A DNA stretch of 64,000 nucleotides from Hydrogenovibrio sp965140365 (GCA_965140365.1 OZ223196.1); one strand, 5' to 3'. Positions 52,502 through 59,746 are shown, counted from the stretch's first letter. Numbers and translations are program-made. Notes: a model not told the origin generated them from the sequence alone.

Positions 52502-53731
52502 TCACCCCGAAACGAACTGTGACCAACTCCAATAAAGTGCGATATTGAGGGGCATCAACCAGATGGACGGCCATTGCCACTTGAACAGAAACACCAGATT
52601 CATCGCCACCAGGAAACCGCTGGTCCAATCCACGAAAGCATGCGGCAAAATGGGCACCGCCAATGCAAACAACATAAAACCGACCACGCCGGCTTGCACC
52701 GCCACCAAGCCCGACTGCATCCGTTCCGAGGAGGTGAACGCTTGGTAAAACGGCAGAATGCCGATAATCAACAATAAACCGGGTAGAAAAATCGCCAGCG
52801 TCGCCACGGCCGCGCCGAGCCACCCGCCAAGAACGCCACCCAAATAGGTCGCAAAGGTAAACAAGGGCCCCGGTAAGGCTTGCGCCAAACTGTAACCAGC
52901 CAAAAATTGCGACTCGGTCACACGCCCGGTTTGCACCCACTCCAGTTCCAACATCGGCAAAACCACATGGCCGCCGCCGAACACCAGCGCGCCGGCGCGA
53001 TAAAAACCGTTCGCGATTGACCAGACACCCTCGCCCATCCATACCAATAACGGCAAAAAACCCAATAAGCCAACGGCTAAAACGATTAAGCTCCAGCCGA
53101 CTTTGGAAGGCGGACTGCGTAATAGATTTTCCGTTATCGCTCCGTCTGAAATGGCTCCCTGATTGACCGATGACGTCAGACGCTGTTTAAACAAAACGCC
53201 AATCACACCCAACGCCATTAACAAAAACAACGGCGTCCACACCGATGGCCACACCGCCAGACCGACCGCCGTCAGCAACGCCAAGAACCGAAGTGACCAG
53301 GCCTGGCAGAATTGTCGATTCATCTGCCAAGTGACCTGAATGACGATGGCGGCGGCCACCAGCACCAAAGCATGCCAAACCGGCTGCCAGGTGTCGTCCA
53401 GCCAAAACCAACCGTACGCCAATCCCAACATCATCATGGCTGAGGGCAAGGTGAAGCCGACAAACGCGGCGACGGCACCGGGCCAACCGCCACGTTGATA
53501 ACCGATTAAAAACCCCAATTGCGAACTGGAAGGCCCGGGCAAAAGGTGACACAAGGCAATCCAGCGCGCAAAAGTGCTCTCACCAAACCAACCCTGTCGA
53601 ACCACAAACGCTTGATGAAAAAAACCGATATGAGCCGCCGGCCCGCCGAAACTGGTCAAGCCGAGCTTTAGAAACTGTGTAAAGATGGAAACGGTGGCGG
53701 CCCAACGGGCTAAAAAGGTGGGCAATGACAT
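52502..53731 (-). CDS. chrA: ChrA-family (CHR) anion transporter, candidate inorganic-carbon transporter
   Basis: A 409-residue membrane protein with the two-half CHR architecture: the first half has LGLTSFGGPAAHIGFFHQAFV and LLPGPSSSQLGFLIGY, the second LVFGGGHVVLPMLELEWV and LAQALPGPLFTFATYLGG. ChrA exports chromate in other bacteria. Next to cbbR and carboxysome genes, a role in inorganic-carbon supply is plausible: CHR genes are reported beside carboxysome loci in Hydrogenovibrio relatives. It lies 84 bp after cbbR in the same direction. CCAGGCCTGG is at 53297-53306. The substrate is not established from sequence. Confidence 0.87.
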   Translation of the reverse strand: MSLPTFLARWAATVSIFTQFLKLGLTSFGGPAAHIGFFHQAFVVRQGWFGESTFARWIALCHLLPGPSSSQLGFLIGYQRGGWPGAVAAFVGFTLPSAMMMLGLAYGWFWLDDTWQPVWHALVLVAAAIVIQVTWQMNRQFCQAWSLRFLALLTAVGLAVWPSVWTPLFLLMALGVIGVLFKQRLTSSVNQGAISDGAITENLLRSPPSKVGWSLIVLAVGLLGFLPLLVWMGEGVWSIANGFYRAGALVFGGGHVVLPMLELEWVQTGRVTESQFLAGYSLAQALPGPLFTFATYLGGVLGGWLGAAVATLAIFLPGLLLIIGILPFYQAFTSSERMQSGLVAVQAGVVGFMLFALAVPILPHAFVDWTSGFLVAMNLVFLFKWQWPSIWLMPLNIALYWSWSQFVSG

Positions 53732-53815
53732 GCCGGGAAAATCCTCAACGACAACATAAACGATTCATTTAAGTGATTCAGTCTACCCGTCGTTGAGAAA
53801 CCTTGGATGACAGTT

Positions 53816-54829
53816 TTATGAGGATGCGGATTTCAAAGTCTCAGCAGGTTTGTCCAATGCCGGCTTTTCATCCATCTCCAACTCCAAGTATTGGTCACCA
53901 TGTTCCTGCAAGAACTTCAGGAATTCTTCCGCCAATAACGACAAGGACTTGGCTTTCGGATAGACGATATTCCATTCTTTATGAATCGGAAAGCCTTCCA
54001 CATCCAATTTGGCGATTTTTGCCCCCGGGCTGATCAGATCCAATGCATGTTCGGAGACACAAGCGACACCCAACTCCCCCATTACGCAGTGCTTGATGGC
54101 TTCGTTGGTTTCCAACATCATGCGTTCTTTCACCGTCAGGCCATGTTGCGCAAACAGGTCTTCCACCGCGGAACGAATACCGGACCCTTTTTCACGCATA
54201 ATGAACGGCTCTTTCGCCAAACGTTTCAAGCTGACTTTGGTGCCGACCAGCTCATGATTGGCATGCGCAATCATAATCAATGGGTTGGGCGCGAAAGGCA
54301 CCGCTTCCAAATCCATGTCCGTACTCGGAACCTGGCCGAGTATATACAAATCGTCTAAATTTCGATCAATTCGGCTTAAAATCGTATTACGATTACCGAC
54401 CTTAAGGTTGAGATCAATATCGGGAAATTTTTTGCAAAACTTACCCAAGGCAATCGGAGCAAAATATTTTGCTGTGGTAATGACCGCCACACGTAAACGA
54501 CCACGTTTTAACCCTCGAAAATCATCCAACAAAATTTCCAGGTTCGACAACTGATCGATAATCGCACGGCAACTGCATGCGACCTCTTCGCCGATTTCGG
54601 TTAAAAAGATCTTCCGACCGACCTGCTCGTACAATGGCATATCAATCGCTTCAGCCAGGCTTTTGACCTGAGACGATACCGTCGGCTGCGTCAAATACAG
54701 TTCTTCGGCGGCGCGTGTGAAACTGAGGTTTCTCGCCACACACTCAAATACCTGAATTTGCCGAAGCGAAGCATGCCGAATCAAAAAATTCGATGTCGCC
54801 TTGTTTAAATGTTCAGTCATTCCCGCCAC
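53816..54829 (-). CDS. cbbR: CbbR-like LysR-type regulator of CO2 fixation
   Basis: A 337-residue LysR regulator. The winged HTH (about 20-80) has LRQIQVFECVARNLSFTRAAEELYLTQPTVSSQVK, followed by the two-lobed effector domain (about 105-310). This fits the CbbR/CmpR type, which controls RuBisCO and carbon-uptake genes in response to metabolites. The start chosen is GTG at 54829 with an AGGGGGG site 7 nt upstream; ATG at 54820 has no well-placed site. Neighbours chrA, csoS1D and CPII support a role in the carbon-concentrating system. Confidence 0.88.
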   Translation of the reverse strand: MAGMTEHLNKATSNFLIRHASLRQIQVFECVARNLSFTRAAEELYLTQPTVSSQVKSLAEAIDMPLYEQVGRKIFLTEIGEEVACSCRAIIDQLSNLEILLDDFRGLKRGRLRVAVITTAKYFAPIALGKFCKKFPDIDLNLKVGNRNTILSRIDRNLDDLYILGQVPSTDMDLEAVPFAPNPLIMIAHANHELVGTKVSLKRLAKEPFIMREKGSGIRSAVEDLFAQHGLTVKERMMLETNEAIKHCVMGELGVACVSEHALDLISPGAKIAKLDVEGFPIHKEWNIVYPKAKSLSLLAEEFLKFLQEHGDQYLELEMDEKPALDKPAETLKSASS

Positions 54830-54919
54830 AACATCACCCCCCTAACTGAGTAAACCCTATCTCAAAAACGCGCCTGTAAAACTAAATATTTGTTATGAAT
54901 AACATAACGTTACGTTACT

Positions 54920-55549
54920 TTAATCTCTTCCATCACGACGACACTGCAACCCTTCCAACGACCTCGTCGCGGCTTGAGCGGCTTCATTGATGTCGGCCTC
55001 TTTTCCACACATGATCAAGCGGCCATAAGCTCCCACCGCTCGGGCTTCCACCAAGGTTACATTCGCGGCCTTTTCCGCCTCATTGGCCGCATAAACAATG
55101 TAACCGGCCGGTTCGGTTTCCATAATAAACATGCTTTGCCCGGCCAGCGCCATCGAACCACGTCGGTTATCACGGTTAATCAAGGTCGCATGGTCGGCGG
55201 TAATGCAACGGATGGTTTCATTCCACATCACCAAACATTGCTGACGATCAAATTCGTGTGTTTGTAAATGCTGCAAAATACGTTCGCCTGACTCCAACAC
55301 ATCGCTTTGCGTGCGGTGGTGAATGACCATCGAACCGTAAGCCCGCTCCACGACTTGCTGCGCCAAACGCACATTGGACGCCTTCAAGGCAATGTCGGAC
55401 AAACGGTGAACTGCCATCCCCGGCGCCACTTCCACCCATAGGCAAGCATCACCTTCAACCGGTAGAAACCCCATGGAAGCGGTGGCCATATACGAAGCCA
55501 ACTGCGGTTGTAAGGCGTCCAAAAAAACATAAGTTCTAAGCTTAATCAT
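54920..55549 (-). CDS. csoS1D: CsoS1D, tandem-domain shell pseudohexamer protein
   Basis: A 209-residue tandem BMC-domain protein that forms trimers with a large gated pore. It closely follows the Prochlorococcus CsoS1D pattern: LRTYVFLDALQPQLASYM, LPVEGDACLWVEVAPGMAVHRL, DIALKASNVRL and FIMETEPAGYIVYAANEAEK. The pore-gate pair Glu68-Arg69 (VERAYG) is intact. The roughly 50-residue N-terminal extension of the cyanobacterial protein is missing. The gene overlaps ham1 by 8 bp and is outside the main shell operon, beyond the terminator at 56812. Confidence 0.93.
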   Translation of the reverse strand: MIKLRTYVFLDALQPQLASYMATASMGFLPVEGDACLWVEVAPGMAVHRLSDIALKASNVRLAQQVVERAYGSMVIHHRTQSDVLESGERILQHLQTHEFDRQQCLVMWNETIRCITADHATLINRDNRRGSMALAGQSMFIMETEPAGYIVYAANEAEKAANVTLVEARAVGAYGRLIMCGKEADINEAAQAATRSLEGLQCRRDGRD

Positions 55550-56156
55550 AAAAAGCGTTCGTCTCCAACTGGGTCATCACCGAATGAATCGCTTCCGTGC
55601 GATGACTCAAACGTATTTTTTCGTCTAACGGCAGTTCCGACACCGTCTTCAATAACGCCGGAATCCACATGACGTCGTCGTAACCGACTCCGTGCCCCGT
55701 GCGTGGGGACTTTAATATTTCACCATACCAATGACCGATACCAATCACCGGCATAGGATCGCGCTCATGCGCTACGTACACCACCGCACAAGAGTAGCGA
55801 GCCTTGCGTTCACAAAAAGGTTTTCCTTCCAAATCCTGTAATAGCTGGCGAACATTTTCCTCTTCGCTGGGTTTATGTTGTCCTTGCCCAGCGTAACGCG
55901 CGGAAATAATACCGGGAAGCCCGCCCAAAGAGGCCACTTCCAAACCGGAGTCATCCGCCAAAGCCGGCAAGCCACTTTTGGCACTGGCAAAACGTGCTTT
56001 TTTCAAGGCATTTTCCACAAAGCTCAAACCGTCTTCGTCCACTTCTCCGTCAAAAAAGGTGCTTTGCGCCAATGGCTCAACACCGTATTGCTCAATCACC
56101 GGCAACATTTCCGTCAATTTGTATGGATTTCCTGTGGCTAACACCAAACGCTGCAT
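55542..56156 (-). CDS. rdgB: Ham1/RdgB-type NTP pyrophosphatase of the carboxysome locus
   Basis: A 204-residue Ham1-fold enzyme that hydrolyses non-canonical purine triphosphates. Motifs TGNPYKLTE, FVENALKKARFA, LADDSGLEV and GVGYDDVMWIP are present; the usual SHRGKA is changed to SHRTEA, so specificity may differ. A ham1 gene beside carboxysome genes is known in proteobacteria; why is unclear. It lies 9 bp after CPII and overlaps csoS1D, so the three are one unit. Confidence 0.88.
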   Translation of the reverse strand: MQRLVLATGNPYKLTEMLPVIEQYGVEPLAQSTFFDGEVDEDGLSFVENALKKARFASAKSGLPALADDSGLEVASLGGLPGIISARYAGQGQHKPSEEENVRQLLQDLEGKPFCERKARYSCAVVYVAHERDPMPVIGIGHWYGEILKSPRTGHGVGYDDVMWIPALLKTVSELPLDEKIRLSHRTEAIHSVMTQLETNAFYD

Positions 56157-56165
56157 GGTCTTTTC

Positions 56166-56450
56166 CTAAGCAAAATAACTCGGTGTCAGCACATCGACAT
56201 TGGCCGTAAACACCGTTAATTGATGACTGCCGTCCAAATACACATTCAGTTCATTGTATAAGCGGTTCAGTTTTTCCTCCGACACCACGACCAAAAACAA
56301 GGTTTGACCGGAAGTCTCCGTTTGAGCGGGCTTCACATCAAAAGCGGTAACACGACTGACGGACACCTGATCAAACAGGCTTCTTAAATCGGTTTCCAAT
56401 TCCGTATTCGCTACAATATGCACCAGCTTTTCACAACAGGTTTCCACCAT
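56166..56450 (-). CDS. Carboxysome-associated PII-like protein (CPII)
   Basis: A 94-residue PII-like protein: KLVHIVANTELETDLRSLFDQVSVSRVTAFDV begins the ferredoxin-like fold and LNVYLDGSHQLTVFTANVDVL ends it. CPII of Thiomonas binds ADP/AMP together with bicarbonate, so it may sense inorganic carbon and energy. The ATG at 56450 is chosen for its GAGGGTGG site 7 nt upstream and because the PII core begins right after; an in-frame ATG at 56540 would add about 30 residues with no family match. It heads the CPII-ham1-csoS1D unit. Confidence 0.75.
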   Translation of the reverse strand: MVETCCEKLVHIVANTELETDLRSLFDQVSVSRVTAFDVKPAQTETSGQTLFLVVVSEEKLNRLYNELNVYLDGSHQLTVFTANVDVLTPSYFA

Positions 56451-56811
56451 ATTCAGTCCACCCTCAATGCCCGCTGAAGAATCGTTTTCATTTTGGCTTG
56501 GACAACTCCAGGACTCTGCATTTGCTTCATACCATTTCATATCGGTTCGCCATCTCTTGTCTTTGTGTTCGATCAACTCCAAATGCAAAGCCTAAGCTTC
56601 ACCTATGGACCTTGCCGGTCACCTCAACGCCTCCTTGCGTGAGAACCGCTTCCATACGAATATTCATCCTAGAGAAATCCACTCTGGATGAAAAATTGAT
56701 TTTTCAACTTGATTCCATAGACTCGAATCAATGGTTTTACCTCTCGGCCACAACCATCCTGCATAATCAATCAAACCCTGATCGACATCATCCCACTCTA
56801 AATTTCACATA
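56451..56811 (-). promoter_or_regulatory. Region upstream of CPII, probable promoter of the satellite unit
   Basis: About 360 bp between the mcdB terminator and the chosen CPII start. It holds a palindrome TGAAAAAT TG ATTTTTCA at 56689-56706 and a 22-codon open frame (56599-56667) with no clear function. A possible 30-codon extension of CPII occupies the last part. As an upstream terminator closes the main operon, the promoter for CPII-ham1-csoS1D must lie here; no confident -10/-35 pair was found. Confidence 0.4.
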
Positions 56812-56836
56812 AAAAAACGGGCAGAAAAATCTGCCC
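56812..56836 (-). terminator. Terminator of the main carboxysome operon
   Basis: Minus strand: perfect 7-bp stem GGGCAGA / TCTGCCC with a short A/T loop followed by seven T. It lies 56 bp past the stop of the McdB-like gene and separates the core operon from CPII-ham1-csoS1D. Confidence 0.9.
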
Positions 56837-56891
56837 AAACAACTAAGACTTAATTCAATTCAAAAATTCAAACGTAAGAACTCAAAGGCGA

Positions 56892-57212
56892 TTAATCCGG
56901 CCAAACACGTCGACTTGGAAAACGCTTAATGCTCTCCGCAATAGGCTCCTGACCAGCGTTGCCGGACGGGCTTGCATTCGATTTTGCCGGCGCGGGTTTT
57001 TTACGTGCCGACACCGGTTTTTTCGCCGGTGCAGCCGGTTTGGATGCCGGTTTCTTACTCGCCGTGGCCGACGCTGTTTTTTTAGGCGTCGGTTTCGAAA
57101 CCGAATTTTTGGCCGCATTTGGCGAGGTGCTTGACACCGGCTTAACCGACGTATCCGAGGCGGACGATTGCGCCGTCGCGGCTGGCTTGGTTTTGTCTGA
57201 TGGGGTCGTCAT
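56892..57212 (-). CDS. mcdB: McdB-like carboxysome positioning protein
   Basis: A 106-residue disordered, basic protein: about 80 residues of Lys/Ala/Ser/Pro repeats, then a conserved-looking C-terminus SIKRFPSRRVWPD. Alpha-carboxysome McdB proteins are small, disordered and end with an invariant Trp in the last few residues; the Trp is third from the end here. McdB works with the ParA-type ATPase McdA to space carboxysomes on the nucleoid. No McdA gene is in the window, where one is often adjacent. AAGGAGAG lies 6 nt before the ATG. It is the last gene of the operon. Confidence 0.7.
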   Translation of the reverse strand: MTTPSDKTKPAATAQSSASDTSVKPVSSTSPNAAKNSVSKPTPKKTASATASKKPASKPAAPAKKPVSARKKPAPAKSNASPSGNAGQEPIAESIKRFPSRRVWPD

Positions 57213-57224
57213 AAGACTCTCCTT

Positions 57225-57485
57225 TTAGTGCAGATTAACGCGACTGAAACCTTCATCAATACCATCCGCCAGCGCAAAATCGACATCTTGCAACTCTTGC
57301 GCCTGGGAATAAATGATGACCGATACATGCTCACGACCAAAACTGATGTTCGGGTGGTGATTCAGATGCTCGGCTTTTTCCGCCATATCGTCAAGAAAGG
57401 TCCGTAGGGTTTCGAAATCATCGAACTCAAAACGGGCCTCAAGACTGGCAGGTTTCTTTTTAAGCTTCCATCGTTGTTCGTTCAT
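57225..57485 (-). CDS. acRAF, pterin-carbinolamine-dehydratase-like RuBisCO assembly factor
   Basis: An 86-residue protein of the PCD-like fold: RFEFDDFETLRTFLDDMAEKAEHLNHHPNI. Alpha-carboxysome RAF (acRAF) is a RuBisCO assembly chaperone that has lost dehydratase activity; the position after the shell genes and bfr is diagnostic. The start codon overlaps the stop of the bfr-like gene as ATGA. It precedes mcdB by 12 bp. Confidence 0.9.
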   Translation of the reverse strand: MNEQRWKLKKKPASLEARFEFDDFETLRTFLDDMAEKAEHLNHHPNISFGREHVSVIIYSQAQELQDVDFALADGIDEGFSRVNLH

Positions 57486-58030
57486 ACAAAGCTCCTATTG
57501 GGCTGTTGTTGCATCATCAAAGATCCATAATATTCTTCCAACCAGGATTGCACTCTCACAAGCTGAGTTTGCTCTTCTTCCAATAGCCGGTTAAACAGCA
57601 TCAAATCTTCTTGAGCACCAAAATTGGCGCAATATTGCGAAGCTTCCGAATACAGTTGAATAAGCGCCATTTCTCGCTCTTCACAACTTCTCAAAGCTTC
57701 AACCATATTGGTTGCCGGTCCAGCCGGACGTAAGACGCTCCCCGCAGGAAGGGCTCCTTGTGCAACCATACGATCTGTAATCAAGTTCGCATGTTGGAAC
57801 TCTTCATTTGCCAGGGTCACAAACCCTTCGGCATATGAAATTTCTTGGCGAAATTTCGCCAGCGAAGCCTGTGCGAGGTAATGCTGACCGGCCGAAAACT
57901 CCAGGCTCAACGCTCGCCCCAAATACCCCAGAATTTGACTGTTTGCAACAGCCGTCTGTGCCTGGGGGATTTGTGGGTATGCGCCTGCTCCTGGCATTAC
58001 AGAACCGGGCATTCTTTGTGAATAACGCAT
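57482..58030 (-). CDS. Bacterioferritin-like protein of the carboxysome operon
   Basis: A 182-residue four-helix ferritin-like protein: an unstructured Pro/Gln-rich N-terminus of about 30 residues, then ALSLEFSAGQHYLAQASLAKF, YAEGFVTLANEEFQHANLITDRMV and LEEEQTQLVRVQSWLEEYYG. Glu and His residues that could bind a di-iron centre are present (E-x2-H in NEEFQHA). Such bfr genes accompany cso loci in many proteobacteria; their role is unknown. AGGAGGG precedes the ATG. Confidence 0.85.
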   Translation of the reverse strand: MRYSQRMPGSVMPGAGAYPQIPQAQTAVANSQILGYLGRALSLEFSAGQHYLAQASLAKFRQEISYAEGFVTLANEEFQHANLITDRMVAQGALPAGSVLRPAGPATNMVEALRSCEEREMALIQLYSEASQYCANFGAQEDLMLFNRLLEEEQTQLVRVQSWLEEYYGSLMMQQQPNRSFV

Positions 58031-58052
58031 TTTTCCCTCCTAACTTCCAAAT

Positions 58053-58073
58053 GAGGGTTAAAAACTAACCCTC
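58053..58073 (-). other. Stem-loop between the last csoS1 copy and bfr
   Basis: A perfect 8-bp stem GAGGGTTA / TAACCCTC with a 5-nt loop, without a T-run. It probably acts on mRNA stability or processing, separating abundant shell mRNA from the downstream genes. It is a third such structure after a csoS1 gene. Confidence 0.6.
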
Positions 58074-58082
58074 GACATTCAA

Positions 58083-58388
58083 TCAGCTACGGGTGGCACC
58101 GTTACCAATTGTCAAAACAGGTTCCACTTCTTTGTGTGGGCGAGCAATGATGTGCGCGGCTACCAGACCGTCACCAACACGTTCACATGCGTCTGCTCCG
58201 GCACGAACTGCGGCGTTAACCGCACCGGTTTCACCACGAACCATTACCGTGACATAACCACCGCCAACAAACTCACGACTGACCAGGCGTACTTCCGCCG
58301 CTTTCGTCATCGCATCCGCTGCTTCAATCGCTGGCACCAAACCACGGGTTTCAATCATGCCCAGTGCAATTCCATATTCCGTACTCAT
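58083..58388 (-). CDS. csoS1: CsoS1 hexameric shell protein, copy 3
   Basis: A 101-residue single BMC-domain protein that forms shell hexamers. The core (from GIALGMIETRGLVPAIEAAD) is identical to the other two copies; only the C-terminus differs (GNGATRS in place of ESK). The ATG at 58388 follows GGAGAAAGGCT. It is the last of three tandem csoS1 genes. Confidence 0.96.
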   Translation of the reverse strand: MSTEYGIALGMIETRGLVPAIEAADAMTKAAEVRLVSREFVGGGYVTVMVRGETGAVNAAVRAGADACERVGDGLVAAHIIARPHKEVEPVLTIGNGATRS

Positions 58389-58431
58389 AGCCTTTCTCCT
58401 TAGAGGTAAAAAGAATTGTTCCCGCATCAAG

Positions 58432-58456
58432 CCCCTAAACATTAAGTGTTTCGGGG
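58432..58456 (-). other. Stem-loop between csoS1 copies 2 and 3
   Basis: On the minus strand CCCC-AAACA / TGTTT-GGGG pair around a 5-nt loop with one mismatch inside, no T-run. The same structure, with a G-C to G-U change that keeps pairing, lies between copies 1 and 2 (58829-58853). It looks like an mRNA-stabilising or processing element. Confidence 0.6.
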
Positions 58457-58491
58457 TACTTTCTGTTTAGAGACTTTTAGCGAAAGACAAA

Positions 58492-58785
58492 TTACTTACT
58501 TTCAATTGTTAAAACGGGTTCCACTTCTTTGTGTGGACGAGCAATGATGTGCGCGGCTACCAGACCGTCACCAACACGTTCACAAGCGTCTGCTCCGGCA
58601 CGAACCGCAGCGTTAACCGCACCGGTTTCACCACGAACCATTACCGTTACATAACCGCCGCCAACAAACTCACGACTGACCAAACGCACTTCCGCTGCTT
58701 TTGTCATCGCATCCGCCGCTTCAATCGCCGGCACCAAACCACGGGTTTCAATCATGCCCAGTGCAATTCCATATTCCGTACTCAT
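58492..58785 (-). CDS. csoS1: CsoS1 hexameric shell protein, copy 2
   Basis: A 97-residue BMC protein ending in ESK, identical over its core to copies 1 and 3. The ATG at 58785 with GGAGAAAGG is chosen; the frame extends upstream but only into the duplicated spacer. BMC hexamers tile the shell and pass bicarbonate and RuBP. The spacer to copy 3 is itself a duplicate of the spacer between copies 1 and 2. Confidence 0.96.
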   Translation of the reverse strand: MSTEYGIALGMIETRGLVPAIEAADAMTKAAEVRLVSREFVGGGYVTVMVRGETGAVNAAVRAGADACERVGDGLVAAHIIARPHKEVEPVLTIESK

Positions 58786-58828
58786 AGCCTTTCTCCTTAC
58801 AGATAAAAATGATTGTTTCCGCTTCAAG

Positions 58829-58853
58829 CCCCTAAGCATTAAGTGTTTCGGGG
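58829..58853 (-). other. Stem-loop between csoS1 copies 1 and 2
   Basis: The counterpart of 58432-58456: CCCC / GGGG with AAGCA / TGTTT, where the G pairs with U. It lies in a spacer that is a diverged duplicate of the next spacer. Confidence 0.6.
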
Positions 58854-58888
58854 TACTTCCTTTTCAGAGACTTTTAGCGAAAGACAAG

Positions 58889-59179
58889 TTACTTACTTTC
58901 AATTGTTAAAACAGGTTCCACTTCTTTGTGTGGGCGAGCAATGATGTGCGCGGCTACCAGACCGTCACCAACACGTTCACAAGCATCTGCTCCGGCACGG
59001 ACCGCTGCGTTCACCGCACCGGTTTCACCACGGACCATTACCGTGACGTAACCGCCGCCAACAAATTCACGACTGACCAAACGTACTTCCGCCGCTTTCG
59101 TCATCGCATCCGCGGCTTCGATCGCTGGTACCAAACCACGGGTTTCAATCATGCCTAACGCAATACCGTAATCACTCAT
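58889..59179 (-). CDS. csoS1: CsoS1 hexameric shell protein, copy 1
   Basis: A 96-residue BMC protein, start MSDYGIALGMIETRG, two residues different from copies 2 and 3 at the N-terminus and otherwise identical. The ATG at 59179 follows AAAGGAGAAA. It lies 32 bp after csoS4B. Three adjacent paralogues with almost unchanged proteins point to selection for dose and to recent duplication or gene conversion. Confidence 0.96.
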   Translation of the reverse strand: MSDYGIALGMIETRGLVPAIEAADAMTKAAEVRLVSREFVGGGYVTVMVRGETGAVNAAVRAGADACERVGDGLVAAHIIARPHKEVEPVLTIESK

Positions 59180-59211
59180 AACTTTCTCCTTTGAGTTGCT
59201 CACTTTAAAAC

Positions 59212-59466
59212 TTAGTTTTGTTCTGGCTGCCAGTCATCGATGATGCCGCCAACCGTTAAATCCGTTAATAATCGTTTGTCTCCTGCCGCGTCTCTCGCCG
59301 CAGAATTGGCGATGGTAAACACCCAGTCACCCAACTTTGTCCCAACGGGATCCATCGCCACAAGTACTTCGCCTGTCTGGCTGACCAGCGCTTTGATTGG
59401 AAGATGACCTAACCCTTCCAAGCGACTGGTCAGAACCAGCTCTTTTTTAACTTGTAGTATCTGCAT
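59212..59466 (-). CDS. csoS4B: CsoS4B pentameric shell vertex protein
   Basis: An 84-residue BMV (EutN/CcmL-type) protein that caps shell vertices. DPVGTKLGDWVFTIANSAARDAAGD is the family signature. The ATG at 59466 (MQILQVKKELVLT) is the normal family start; AGAGG abuts the codon, so translation may depend on coupling to csoS4A, which it overlaps by 20 bp. Confidence 0.94.
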   Translation of the reverse strand: MQILQVKKELVLTSRLEGLGHLPIKALVSQTGEVLVAMDPVGTKLGDWVFTIANSAARDAAGDKRLLTDLTVGGIIDDWQPEQN

Positions 59467-59719
59467 CCTCTGGCACTTCCCATTTATCGATAATTCCAAC
59501 GATGGTTAAATCACTTGGATATCCTTTTACACCTGTCGCATCTCGGGCTGCCGAGCTACCACAACAAATCACCCAATCTCCCGGCTTGCACCCCACCGGA
59601 TCAACCGCTACTTGAGGGGTACCGCCATCTTTTTCTCGCACCACCAGCAGAGGCTTGTGCTCCATCATGGAAATGCGATTGGTCGAAACGAGTGTCTTAT
59701 CGACTTTATAAATTTTCAC
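59447..59719 (-). CDS. csoS4A: CsoS4A pentameric shell vertex protein
   Basis: A 90-residue BMV protein: MKIYKVDKTLVSTNR at the start and DPVGCKPGDWVICCGSSAARDATGVKGYPSDLTIVGIID. Present in few copies per carboxysome at the twelve vertices. It follows csoSCA by 27 bp and overlaps csoS4B. Confidence 0.95.
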   Translation of the reverse strand: MKIYKVDKTLVSTNRISMMEHKPLLVVREKDGGTPQVAVDPVGCKPGDWVICCGSSAARDATGVKGYPSDLTIVGIIDKWEVPEDADTTS

Positions 59720-59746
59720 CTTCTACTCCTTTCTAAGCAGTGCTTC

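Larger units (their letters stand above)
1737..53306. repeat. Iterated palindrome CCAGGCCTGG, 14 exact copies
   Basis: The word CCAGGCCTGG is found exactly at starts 1737, 10171, 15681, 18412, 19477, 29801, 34011, 38108, 43541, 47150, 48821, 51020, 52073 and 53297. Copies with one mismatch start at 4401, 33383, 39217, 40510, 44814, 47400, 47469 and 48135. Base composition predicts about 0.03 exact copies in 64 kb. Twelve exact copies are in genes, in all three frames (encoding PGL, RPG or QAW), and two are between genes. None was seen in 19487-29800 or after 53306. The function is unknown. Confidence 0.9.

Noticed and set aside
52502..53731. Simple chromate-resistance gene
   Set aside because: No chrB or other metal-resistance gene is near; the neighbours are CO2-fixation genes. 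Chromate transport cannot be excluded by sequence.
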